DNA of 64,000 nucleotides from Cryobacterium sp. Y11 (GTDB lineage: Bacteria > Actinomycetota > Actinomycetes > Actinomycetales > Microbacteriaceae). This document shows, piece by piece, positions 46,313 through 54,598 of the stretch; position 1 is the first letter of the stretch, and every line of letters starts with the position of its first letter. Where the stretch lies: contig NZ_PJJO01000056.1 of NCBI RefSeq assembly GCF_002929535.1, positions 223,085 through 287,084 on the forward strand. The letters are read 5' to 3'. The notes under the pieces were generated by a model that was given only the letters and a program-made list of their open reading frames with translations, made no database searches and was not told the DNA's origin. Made by a program: the position numbers and the translations under genes.

Positions 46313-48415
46313 TCAGTATATGAACTGCGGCTGTTTTTCGTAGAGCAGAATGTCGAATTGATCGTTCGTCCATCTGAAGACTGAAGGCCGTACTGCTCCA
46401 CTGTCGTCCTGGGCCACGTCAATCTCGCGGAGGCATCGCCTCAGAAATCGAGTGCTCGACTTGTAGGTTTTGCCCTTTTCGAAGAACGCCTCTTGAATGA
46501 GATCCAGCAGCCACGGCTGGTCCAGAACCCTCAACTTCTCTTCCAAGCTGAAAAATGGACACGTAGAAATTGCAAGAACAAACGTCTCCTGGATTGCGTG
46601 CCGTTTCACAGCTGCGCCGGGTAGATACCCTCTGCTCAGAATCTCGCGTCCTGTGACGAAACACCGACCAACTATTTCCTTACGCAGAAGTTCCGGACAA
46701 TTTTTATCACTCAGATAGAACTTCACAGTGGACAGTAAGAGAAACGTAAGTGCTTGGTTGCCCTTTGGCCTCGGAACGGGTCGATTGATCTTCTCCATCA
46801 GCAGGCTAGTCAATTTTGACGAAGGAGCAATCTGGATCTCACATGCCCCGGCCAGGGAAAGGAAGTGACATATTTCGATGTCAGCATTCTCGACCTCGAT
46901 AAGTCGCTCTATAGCTTTGTTAATTGCAAAATGGACGTACTCATTAGCGCGAAACTGTAGCGCGGGCCTCTCACTATCGGAAATTCCGAGAAGTTCGGGT
47001 GCCTGGAAGTACATTCTCAACGCCTTGACGACTTTCATAGCCGAAGCCACCGATGGATGAGACAAGTACTGGAAAAGCATGTCGTGGACGAAACTCCAGA
47101 TGTAAGCCGAGAGCTCCAAAGCATCTTCTTTGGTGTCGCATCTCGGAGCCCGCTTGGTCACGAACTTAAGCAGTCTCTTCTCGATCTGACTCAGCGACGT
47201 TCCAACCGTGGCAGATTCATCCTCAGTGCCAACCAGCAATGCTTTGAGATGCACACTGATCTCTCGAGCATCCAGTGATGGGAGGTCGCCCTCATACGGC
47301 AGAGCCGTTCTCAGGAAGGCTTTCAGATTGGCCTTTTTCACGGAGATCGCGGTGGTAAATGGAGTCTTATAGTCGCGAGTCTTAGCGGGATTAATTGCAA
47401 ACTTATGTTCGGAGAGGGTTGTCTCGACGACTTTGGAAACTCGGTCAAGAGTGACCGCATCGGCTGCAAAGACAAAGTAGTCGTCTACGTATCGAAGAAT
47501 CTCGTATGTTTTTCGGCCGATCTCCAGTTTCCGGAGTTGAGATTCAATTTCGATACCGAGGTGTTGAAAGACAATCTCAGCGAATATGCGTGAAAATTCA
47601 GGGCCGACGCATATTCCGTGGGTTTCGCCCCAGTTTGCCGCCTGCATCGTCTTGTCGAGCACCTGCCCCAGGTCTTTTACCCCGCTGCCTGACAGGTGTT
47701 GTTTGCTGAAGAAATCGGTGCCCGTGCTCCACGATGCGGAGTGTGTGTAAATGCTACGGAAACAGTTCGCGACGTCCAATCTCCGCAAGAAACTCCATCT
47801 GGCTTCCAGGGCGTGCCATTCCCGTGAGTCGTAGTACTCACCAACAAAGGCGTACTTGTCATAGACAAAGTAGGAGTTGTAAGAACCTAAGCGACGTGAG
47901 GATGTTTCAACGGATACTACTTGCGAGCTCTTGCCAAGCCGGAATTTGTTTAAAGGATGCTTACCGTACTCGTTCACTCGCGCTGGATGGCGAAGTGAAG
48001 CTCGATCCCTATTTGCGTAGTGAAGGAGCAGGTCCTTCTGCCTGTAGTAGAGGAACGCAACGTTCAACTGCGATCGCATGGACAACAAGTCGAGTTCGCG
48101 TGTCCGCGAACGGTCTCTCCGGACGCGGAATGAAGCAGGCGCGCGCCAGGATGGAGAGAATTCCGCGATGCGGGCGTCGACAACCTCTCCATATCGAATC
48201 GGGCCCACGAAATTGACGTCACCGATCAATGCAAGCAAGAGCAGGTCAAAGCGATTCCTTGCGTGCAACCGCAGCTCCTTTGGACTAACAGTCGTTGCGC
48301 GTTCGTCCATCCACTCATAGAGCCAGTGGTCGGCCATTTCAAGGGGAAGTTCGTACGGAACGCACTCCGTCACCAATGCGCGCAAGGGCGACATGGTGGT
48401 TCGAGCTAGCTCCAC
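46313..48415 (-). CDS. drt3b: Reverse transcriptase, Drt3b-like (UG8 type)
   Basis: A 700-residue protein with an RT domain in residues 1-430 and a helical C-terminal part of about 270 residues. Motif A is in FLRRLDVANCFRSIYTHSAS, motif B in GICVGPEFSRIFAEIVF and motif C in YEILRYVDDYFVF. The F-x-SIYTHS form of motif A is typical of unknown-group defence RTs and Abi-type RTs. The start GTG 48415 has a strong GGGAGG site and overlaps the end of the upstream RT by 10 bp, so the two are translationally coupled. Two RT genes in a row with these sizes match DRT type 3. In reported DRT3 work this subunit makes DNA without a nucleic acid template; that is transferred knowledge. Confidence 0.75.
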   Translation of the reverse strand: MELARTTMSPLRALVTECVPYELPLEMADHWLYEWMDERATTVSPKELRLHARNRFDLLLLALIGDVNFVGPIRYGEVVDARIAEFSPSWRAPASFRVRRDRSRTRELDLLSMRSQLNVAFLYYRQKDLLLHYANRDRASLRHPARVNEYGKHPLNKFRLGKSSQVVSVETSSRRLGSYNSYFVYDKYAFVGEYYDSREWHALEARWSFLRRLDVANCFRSIYTHSASWSTGTDFFSKQHLSGSGVKDLGQVLDKTMQAANWGETHGICVGPEFSRIFAEIVFQHLGIEIESQLRKLEIGRKTYEILRYVDDYFVFAADAVTLDRVSKVVETTLSEHKFAINPAKTRDYKTPFTTAISVKKANLKAFLRTALPYEGDLPSLDAREISVHLKALLVGTEDESATVGTSLSQIEKRLLKFVTKRAPRCDTKEDALELSAYIWSFVHDMLFQYLSHPSVASAMKVVKALRMYFQAPELLGISDSERPALQFRANEYVHFAINKAIERLIEVENADIEICHFLSLAGACEIQIAPSSKLTSLLMEKINRPVPRPKGNQALTFLLLSTVKFYLSDKNCPELLRKEIVGRCFVTGREILSRGYLPGAAVKRHAIQETFVLAISTCPFFSLEEKLRVLDQPWLLDLIQEAFFEKGKTYKSSTRFLRRCLREIDVAQDDSGAVRPSVFRWTNDQFDILLYEKQPQFIY

Positions 48416-49833
48416 AGGAGCCTCCCTACCTTGATCCGAAGCCCTTCATCTACATGCGGTAAGGCCGCAGACCCCATCACTTCAAATCCCACGCCCGCCC
48501 CAGCGATAACGGCCTCAAGTTCGGTCCACCGGGGTATATCCCTACCGCAGCACCCACATTGCGGGACCTGGCCCGTCGCTAAAGCCTTATTCATTGGCCC
48601 CCATCGCTTTCCGACTTCTTTCCGCGCGAATGTCAGCAAATCGCCGAAATTCGAGTGCTGCTTGTTATCTATACGCAAGAATCTCCCGCTGTAGGCCAAG
48701 CCCGTTACGATTCGCATTCCGTGCCCGACGTCCGCTGTTGCGTGCGGGCGAAAAAGATACTCGAACATCGCGAGATACGTGTCGACTGAGTCCAATGATG
48801 ACCAGCATTCAACCGCGTCGGCAAAAGCCGACATCCGACCAAACGCTTCTGCATATCGTTTGAATTTGGCATCCGAGAGGTCGATTATAGTCAGCTTTGA
48901 GGTCACCTCCGCGAAGACGAACTTGTATCCCAAGTAGTCAATGGACGTTTCAGGCAGCATTGGGTGGACTAGCTGTTGCGATTTTGACTCGTTTTTCGTG
49001 AGCTTGACCTTGCTGAGCAGTTTGTCGATTTGCCCAGAAATTTCCGTTAGTCGCTCTGGTTCAGTAACGATGACGATGTCATCTACATAACGCACATAAA
49101 GCGCGACTTCCGGATTCCCTCGTATCGCTGAATCGAAGTTCTCTAGATAGATTTCTGCGAGAGCCGCGGAAGAAGGGACACCGTCCGGTATGCCACGAGA
49201 TGCGCCGTGCAGCCGCGCATAGGCAGTCACGACGGCGCGGACGTGTTGCTTCACAAATCGTGGGACTCCCGCGTGGCCATCAACTTTGGCTAATAGGAGT
49301 TCATGATCAATGGACCCATAGAACGCCTGAATGTCTCGCTTTAGGACGCCCTGGCGCGCCTCAGACCCGCCAGAAGAAATTAGAAATGTATTTGTCAGGA
49401 CGCGCACGCATTGATCGCGACCCACGGGCCTTATGCCAAATGCCCTCGACAAGTGCAAGGCCGAAAATCTATCCAGAAGCATTAGCGTCGGTCGGTTCTT
49501 GTTGAAAACCGTGACGACACGGTCACCGATTTGGCGATACCGAAGCCTAATGGCTGTCGGAGCACGGAGAATTCTGGCTTCGAGAGCATCCCGCATTCCA
49601 GCGAAAACTTGAGTCTCGTATTCCTTCTTCACTTGTAAGAGCTTGTCGAGCTCGGTTTGCTTGTCGGCATCCGCTATCGGGTCTGTCCCCAATGAGATAC
49701 TCTCAATAAGCTCTAGGATCTTTCGGTTATACCTCGGCGTAAGGTTCGCATGCTGCGGAATGATGTTCTTCTTGCGTTGCGCCTTGAAATAGATAGCACG
49801 CACATCTTCAACGGTCGGTAGCGCATCACGCAT
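48406..49833 (-). CDS. drt3a: Reverse transcriptase, Drt3a-like (UG3 type)
   Basis: A 475-residue RT (503 if TTG 49917 is used). Motif A is GVLKRDIQAFYGSIDHELLL, motif B GIPDGVPSSAALAEIYLENF and motif C ALYVRYVDDIVIV; the thumb-proximal SIDYLGYKFVFAE follows. A CGCCGRDIPRW stretch near the end could bind zinc. I prefer ATG 49833 as the start because the next 28 upstream residues look non-homologous, but its ribosome binding site is weak. It is the first gene of a two-RT operon and by architecture fits Drt3a, the subunit reported to copy an AC-rich template in a small RNA. GC is visibly below that of the core region, fitting transfer. Confidence 0.75.
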   Translation of the reverse strand: MRDALPTVEDVRAIYFKAQRKKNIIPQHANLTPRYNRKILELIESISLGTDPIADADKQTELDKLLQVKKEYETQVFAGMRDALEARILRAPTAIRLRYRQIGDRVVTVFNKNRPTLMLLDRFSALHLSRAFGIRPVGRDQCVRVLTNTFLISSGGSEARQGVLKRDIQAFYGSIDHELLLAKVDGHAGVPRFVKQHVRAVVTAYARLHGASRGIPDGVPSSAALAEIYLENFDSAIRGNPEVALYVRYVDDIVIVTEPERLTEISGQIDKLLSKVKLTKNESKSQQLVHPMLPETSIDYLGYKFVFAEVTSKLTIIDLSDAKFKRYAEAFGRMSAFADAVECWSSLDSVDTYLAMFEYLFRPHATADVGHGMRIVTGLAYSGRFLRIDNKQHSNFGDLLTFARKEVGKRWGPMNKALATGQVPQCGCCGRDIPRWTELEAVIAGAGVGFEVMGSAALPHVDEGLRIKVGRLLWS

Positions 49834-49917
49834 GTCTAACGAGCACGAGACGTTGTGAAGGACGGAACTGCTCGTGCACGTAACGCGGTCCAGATGACCT
49901 GAAATATCTGTCGACAA

Positions 49918-50147
49918 GTCACTCGTTCAATCACACGTGCCATCGTCCAACCCCCTGAAATCAGCGCCAGCTACTACTGAGCAACCTCGAGCCGCTCTGC
50001 CAGCCACCCTACTCGCCGAGCGGAGCTCAAGAGCCCGTCCACGTCCGCGTTGCCGGCACCGGTATCACGTACGCTCGATCCAGGTCACCATGTCGTACCC
50101 CAAATCGCGGGCACGACGGCAGCGAAAGCTATTAGGTTCAATTCGAC
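49918..50147 (-). promoter_or_regulatory. Upstream region of the two reverse transcriptases
   Basis: A 230-bp gap between the PIN nuclease gene and the first RT. It can form an imperfect hairpin (GAGCCGCTC near 49990 with GAGCGGAGCTC near 50021). It should hold the RT promoter and is the alternative place for a system RNA. No AC repeat is seen on the RT strand here. Confidence 0.4.
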
Positions 50148-50600
50148 CTATCCTCCTTCTGCGGAGTCGACAATCGCGGCGAACTCCCCGCTGCTGAATA
50201 CTTTCAGTCCAAATTCCTCGGCCTTGTCCCTCACCGCGGCGTCTCCAGTTACGACAATCCACTCGGGTGCATCCAGATACACACTGTCCACGTCTTGGCC
50301 GTTCAGGGCGCACGCAACGACGAAGGGGTCGGCACCGCCGAGGTTCGCGTAGAGATTAACCAGATTCGTGTCAGCAGCGGGAATGGTTGCCATGACCGTG
50401 ACAAGCCAGTTGAGGACCTTAGGCGTTGTCGGAAGCCGGTTCTTCCGTAGCGCGTCGATGTCTGGAAAACCTTGCGCTTCGCGCAGAACCTCGCTCGGAA
50501 TCACCGCGTTCTCCCTGAAGAAGGCGCTCGCCCGTCGGTGCCTCCTCAGCTGGCCAAGCACGTTCGTGTCGATCACGTACCTCTGCCCGAAGCCCTTCAA
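50148..50600 (-). CDS. PIN domain nuclease (putative toxin)
   Basis: A 150-residue PIN-fold ribonuclease. The acidic metal ligands are in YVIDTNVLGQL (first Asp), in SEVLREAQGF (Glu) and in GGADPFVVACAL and VTGDAAVRDKAEEFGL (Asp residues). I place the start at TTG 50600: it overlaps the stop of the upstream gene (TTGA) and is preceded by a perfect AGGAGG at 8 bp spacing, while the earlier in-frame ATG lies inside that gene. As downstream partner of an ImmA/IrrE-like gene it fits a toxin-antitoxin or defence pair with RNA as target. Confidence 0.8.
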   Translation of the reverse strand: MKGFGQRYVIDTNVLGQLRRHRRASAFFRENAVIPSEVLREAQGFPDIDALRKNRLPTTPKVLNWLVTVMATIPAADTNLVNLYANLGGADPFVVACALNGQDVDSVYLDAPEWIVVTGDAAVRDKAEEFGLKVFSSGEFAAIVDSAEGG

Positions 50601-51772
50601 GCGACAACCCTCCTGAGATTGTCGATTCGGTTCGGCTTGAGCCGGTTCAAGCATACGGCCCGACAAAACTCACCCGGTGAGATGCTCGTCGAGTCCAGGG
50701 CACGCAGCATTCGTTTAGAGAGCTCCCGCCCGCCGTACTTTCGCACAGCGTTCTCGGGCAGAATCTGGCCCAGAGGACCCCCCTTAGGGCGCTCAAGGAA
50801 TTCGACTCGCAGCTCTTCTAGGTGGGACCGGGCGATGTCCCTGCTAACGATCCCGAGCCGCATCGCGCGTAAAGTCACCGCGCTTGCCGTGACCTTGAAC
50901 TCATCGGAAGCCCTCTTCGTATCATCGAGTGAGGAGGGACGGATCGTCATGAGCCGCTCTTTTGGCATGAGCATCGCGCCGGCAACGTCATATTCGTCTC
51001 CAAGTTCGGTCTCCGCGCTGCCCCCGTCCCAGGTCATCGGCGCAAAGATTCTGCGGGCAATCAGCACCGTCATCAGCGCGAGCGTAAACACCGTTCGGCC
51101 GACAGGTTCCTGCTGGTCGCTTTGGTCGCCTCCGGCGAGGAAGATGAAAGGGACCTTGCTATCACTGATCGTCATGCCGCTGAAGCTCACATGCGTAAGG
51201 CGCTGTGGCATGTAGTGCTGGACACTTCGGGACACGAGGACTTGGTTGGCTTCAATGCGCTCGATCATCAACTCGAGCGCGTCCTCTCTTTTTCGGCACG
51301 CCCTGATGCTGTCGTGGGAGAGGTCGAGGGCGTGCATGAGCCTTGCCGCGTCCGTATCGGGCGAGGGGTCAGGTTTGCGTAGAAGATCCACAATTTTATT
51401 CCTCGCGAGCGATTGGTCGTGTTTCCTGAGCAGTTCCTGTTTCCGAATCAGGTCCTTGACGATCAGCTCCACGTCCCGAAGATTCACCTTCGCGCGGGAC
51501 CCAATCGAGAACGTATCCTTACTGACGCCGGCGAGAAGTTTCTGCGTCTTCGCAGCTACCTGAACCTGGACAAGGGGCAACGGTGCGAAGAACAAGGGGA
51601 TCGGGATGTCACCCTTCTCCGATAGGCGGACGAGGTCGGTGTACTTGATGCTCGCCATCTCAAGCGCCTGCTCATAGCCCTTGTATGTGCCTGCCACGGA
51701 GTTGTCGAGCAAGGTCGTGAACACCGCATGGTCAATCGGGATAGCCGAGCCGCTGAGAATTACACTGATCAT
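50597..51772 (-). CDS. ImmA/IrrE-like protein with degenerate metalloprotease motif
   Basis: A 391-residue protein. The C-terminal half has the ImmA/IrrE (COG2856) layout: GMTISDSKVPFIFLAGGD, then RTVFTLALMTVLIARRIF where the family has FTLAHELGH, then EYDVAGAMLMPKERL matching ANxFAxxLLMP. The HExxH residues are thus replaced (LMTVL), so protease activity is unlikely. The N-terminal 150 residues are helical, with GYEQALEMASIKYTDLVRLS resembling a helix-turn-helix-like part. Followed by a PIN nuclease with 4-bp overlap; the likely role is an antitoxin or sensor. Only about 15 bp separate its start from a truncated IS256 element, so its own promoter may have been lost. Confidence 0.7.
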   Translation of the reverse strand: MISVILSGSAIPIDHAVFTTLLDNSVAGTYKGYEQALEMASIKYTDLVRLSEKGDIPIPLFFAPLPLVQVQVAAKTQKLLAGVSKDTFSIGSRAKVNLRDVELIVKDLIRKQELLRKHDQSLARNKIVDLLRKPDPSPDTDAARLMHALDLSHDSIRACRKREDALELMIERIEANQVLVSRSVQHYMPQRLTHVSFSGMTISDSKVPFIFLAGGDQSDQQEPVGRTVFTLALMTVLIARRIFAPMTWDGGSAETELGDEYDVAGAMLMPKERLMTIRPSSLDDTKRASDEFKVTASAVTLRAMRLGIVSRDIARSHLEELRVEFLERPKGGPLGQILPENAVRKYGGRELSKRMLRALDSTSISPGEFCRAVCLNRLKPNRIDNLRRVVA

Positions 51773-51785
51773 TGGCCGCCCCGAG

Positions 51786-52653
51786 GGTGTCAGATGGTCT
51801 GTGTAAGGGGTTGCGGATCGACTACTCGAAGGAGTGATACTCATGGTGATGACGAAGCGAAGTATGTTGAACAAGGCACCACGATCTCCGTCTCAGCTGC
51901 AGGCGGCGAAAGCGATCGATGAGCTCCGCGAAAGCGGCGCTTTGGATTCGTTGTTCTCGAAGATCGATGCCGGCGAGATCCAGCTCACGGGCGAGGGCGG
52001 GTTCGTACCCGGCCTGATCAAGGCGGCCCTCGAGCGGGGGCTGCAGGTCGAGCTGACCGATCACCTCGGCTACGAGAAGGGCGACCCTGAGGCGCGGTTC
52101 TACCCAAATTCTCGTAACGGCTTCACACCTAAAATGGTCGACGCTGAGGTCGGTGAACTCGATCTGGACATTCCCCGGGACCGGAGCGGGAGCTTCATCC
52201 CACGCCTGGTGCCGAAGGGGCAACGCCGCCTCGGCGGCCTCGATGACATGATCATTTCGCTGTATGCCGGCGGGATGACAATCCGCGATATTCAGCAGCA
52301 CCTGGTCAGTACGATCGGCACCGACCTCTCGCCGGAGACGATCTCGAAGATCACCGACGGGGTCCTGGAAGAGGTCCTGGAATGGCAGCAGCGCCCGTTG
52401 GAGCCCGCGTCTACTCAGCCATCTTCATGGACGCGATCGCGGTCAAGATCCGCGACGGCGGTCGGATCACCGACCGGCCCATCTACGCGGCCATCAGCGT
52501 GACCCTGGGCGGCGATAAGGACATTCTCGGGTTGAGGGGCGGTACCGGCGTGAGAGTGCCAAGTCCTGGATGTCTGTGCTGACCGACATCAAAAACCGTG
52601 GTGTGACCGACACGTTCTTTCTGGTCTGTGACGCGTTGAAGGGTCTGTTGAAA
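51786..52653 (+). mobile_element. Truncated, frameshifted IS256-family element
   Basis: The left end near 51786 begins with GTGTCAGATGGTCTGTGTAA, typical of this IS group, and a transposase starts at 51846 (MTKRSMLNKAPRSPSQLQAA; ATG 51834 is also possible). The frame holds the first 190 residues (GDPEARFYPNSRNGFTPKMV, PRDRSGSFIPRLVPKGQRRL), then shifts near 52405 to the frame reading YSAIFMDAIAVKIRDGGRIT and shifts again near 52555 (VLTDIKNRGVTDTFFLVCDA). It stops at about 52653, so half of the transposase, including the last two catalytic acids, is missing. It sits 15 bp from the ImmA-like gene start. Confidence 0.85.
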
Positions 52654-52682
52654 GTTGAATAAAACTGTGTGCGTCAAGTCTT
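52654..52682 (+). repeat. 29-bp direct repeat, left copy
   Basis: GTTGAATA-(AAAC)-TGTGTGCGTCAAGTCTT; it matches 54570-54598 at 27 of 29 positions in the same direction. It begins exactly where the truncated IS256 ends and, with the other copy, encloses the AbiE-like remnant and the tRNA fragment. A shorter GTGCGTCAAGT also occurs at 44079-44089. Confidence 0.7.
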
Positions 52683-52729
52683 TACGCGGGTAGGCCCACC
52701 AGTCCAGATGCGTTTGCGGGCGGAGACGA

Positions 52730-53189
52730 TTATCGCTGTCTGGGTGGCTGTGCGATCAGGGTGCGGATTAGCGCAGCGAGTCGGGTCGGATTCACTCCAG
52801 ACGTACTAACGACGTTGTGCCCGTGTTCAATCTTGTCGAGCAGTGCATACAGCTCCCGGGCCGTGTCCATTCGCGCACCGCGTGCAAAACGATGAGGGTC
52901 TCCGAGGCCCCAAGGAATTCCGCTACCGCGGTGGGCGTAGGCCACTTCGAGCAGGGAAGCGAGATCCGCAAGGTCCTTCGGTTCCAGCCGGGAAGCTCGA
53001 TGCCGGCATCGGCGTCTGCGGTTCCGCGCAGCGCCGCTGCTGGCGTGGATACACGTGCAGAAGAATCTGGACCATGTGACCGCCGATGACTCTGTAGTCC
53101 ATGTCCCCCGCCGCGGCGGCGAGGTCAGCCAGCGCCCGGTAGCCCAGGTTCGACGCGTTCGACGTCGAGATCAGTGTGATGTCAGGCAT
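52730..53189 (-). pseudogene. AbiEii-like nucleotidyltransferase toxin, broken
   Basis: The start at 53189 reads MPDITLISTSNASNLGYRAL and then DYRVIGGHMVQILLHVYP, the GG-start of a nucleotidyltransferase domain. The required DxD follows only in another frame (TADADAGIELPGW), so a frameshift lies near 53050. A third piece from about 52870 (RMDTARELYALLDKIEHGHN) gives the C-terminal end down to 52730. More than half the protein is missing. AbiEii-type enzymes modify tRNA or nucleotides to stop growth in phage abortive infection. Its start overlaps the end of the antitoxin-like gene by 8 bp, as in AbiE operons. Confidence 0.65.
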
Positions 53190-54153
53190 CCCAGGCCGAT
53201 CGAATTTTGCGCAGGATCATGTCTGCAGCCTCGTTCGCATCGGGCCCCCCTGAATGAGCGAGATCCCAGTAGGCGATAAGTGGGTCAACGCATTGGGAGG
53301 GCAGCGAGAGGATGCGGGCGGTCGTCCAGATCGTGAAATCAGCTGGAATCACAACGGTCAGCGTCGCTTCGCTCGGTGGTGCTGGAGTAAGCCCGACCAC
53401 GGTGAAATCGATCATCTCAGCGACATACATCTACGCCTTCTGCGGCAACCGCCACGGTGCGTAAACGTCAGCGGCGGCATCGCCTGAAAACAGACAGTCC
53501 ACCTCCAAATCTGCTGCTAGCGTCGCAGCCACCTGGACCTGCTCCAAGGGAGCATCGAGGCCGTACCAGTGCGTCGATACGCCGCCTGGTCCTGGATACT
53601 CGGAAATCCATGTCTGGAGAAGCTTCTCCCTGCCCATAGAAACCCAGCTCAACGTCGTTCGGGCAACCCCATCCAGACGATGCAGGGCCAGCGACACAGC
53701 CGACTGCGCGATTCCCGTTTGCAGCGCCAGCTCGGATTGGTCGACTGGGCGATCAAGCAAACACAGGGAACGCATCACACCCCAGCGCCCCCAGGCCGGC
53801 CGAGAGCGACGTTTAGCGACCTGAGTCGGAGCTGGTGTGTCTGCCCAGTCTCGCCTGCCGATTGTCACGGCGCCGCTGTCAACTTCAACGAGATCCACAA
53901 GCCCCGATTGCGCTTGGGCCCGCAGGGATGCTGTCGCCTGTTGCACGACGATGAGGAGCCGCGCGTTCGCATGGGCCGCTAGATCTCGGTGCAACGCGCT
54001 CAACGATGGCGGCCTGGACGATGCTCGAACGGTCACCATTTGATGACGGCCATCCAGCAGCCGCATTGACCACTCGTCCGCTGTCCCCCCGACAACGTCG
54101 ATCTGAACCTGCCGGAGACATACGATCGCATCCGAGGCAAGAGAGTCACTCAC
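53182..54153 (-). pseudogene. AbiEi-like winged-helix antitoxin, interrupted by a stop
   Basis: A 323-codon gene broken by an in-frame TAG at 53431-53433. Residues 1-95 form an N-terminal domain (HANARLLIVVQQATASLRAQ), 120-175 a winged helix (WGVMRSLCLLDRPVDQSELA, then QSAVSLALHRLDG), and the C-terminal domain has FSGDAAADVYAPWRLPQKA just before the stop, matching the AbiEi-type 'SG-AAxxxAPWRxP' pattern. Reading resumes at once with MYVAEMIDFTVVGLTPAPPS. AbiEi represses its operon and neutralises AbiEii. Both partners are damaged here, so the system is inactive. Confidence 0.6.
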
Positions 54154-54381
54154 GTTTTCTGCGCCGAAATTCCCCTCGTTGTCAAATAAGTTTATGTGAC
54201 TGTGACTGCCTAAAGTGATATGGGAATTGTCACCATGTAATGTACGGCCCGACCGCCTTGCAGAGGGCCACGATGCCGTGCACCCGTCCGGGTAAGCTGC
54301 AGGCGACCTGAGGGTGAGGCAATCTTCAACTCAAGCCTTGCTCTTTACAGAGCCAAAACACTGATCAGATCAAATTTACAG
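54154..54381 (-). promoter_or_regulatory. Upstream region of the AbiE-like remnant
   Basis: AT-richer stretch without genes just before the AbiEi-like start at 54153. It should contain the old operon promoter and, by family habit, inverted repeats bound by AbiEi. I see no perfect dyad. Confidence 0.35.
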
Positions 54382-54412
54382 TAGGGCGGCCGGGACTTGA
54401 ACCCGGGACCGA
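54382..54412 (-). other. tRNA 3'-end fragment (possible attachment site)
   Basis: On the minus strand the piece reads as a T arm and acceptor strand: CCGGG-TTCAAGT-CCCGG followed by CCGCCCTA. The 5' half and anticodon arm of a tRNA cannot be found beyond it. A tRNA 3' end without its gene is what an integrase leaves at the far side of an element that enters a tRNA gene. The tRNA type cannot be told, since the anticodon is missing. Confidence 0.6.
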
Positions 54413-54569
54413 CGGTTTGCGCCGGGCGCTTTCTTGGCCAGACGAAGTGCGGACTAATACCTCGGTTGATCTCGACTTCTCTCGATCTGATCAGGACCTT
54501 CTTGGGTGAGATGTCGTCACCATTATCTCAACACCTCGGCCCATCTCGGCGGGTCTCGTGGCAATAAAC

Positions 54570-54598
54570 GTTGAATATAAGTGTGTGCGTCAAGTCTT
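54570..54598 (+). repeat. 29-bp direct repeat, right copy
   Basis: Matches 52654-52682 in the same direction at 27 of 29 positions (GTTGAATA, then GTGTGTGCGTCAAGTCTT). The two copies are about 1.9 kb apart. Confidence 0.7.
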
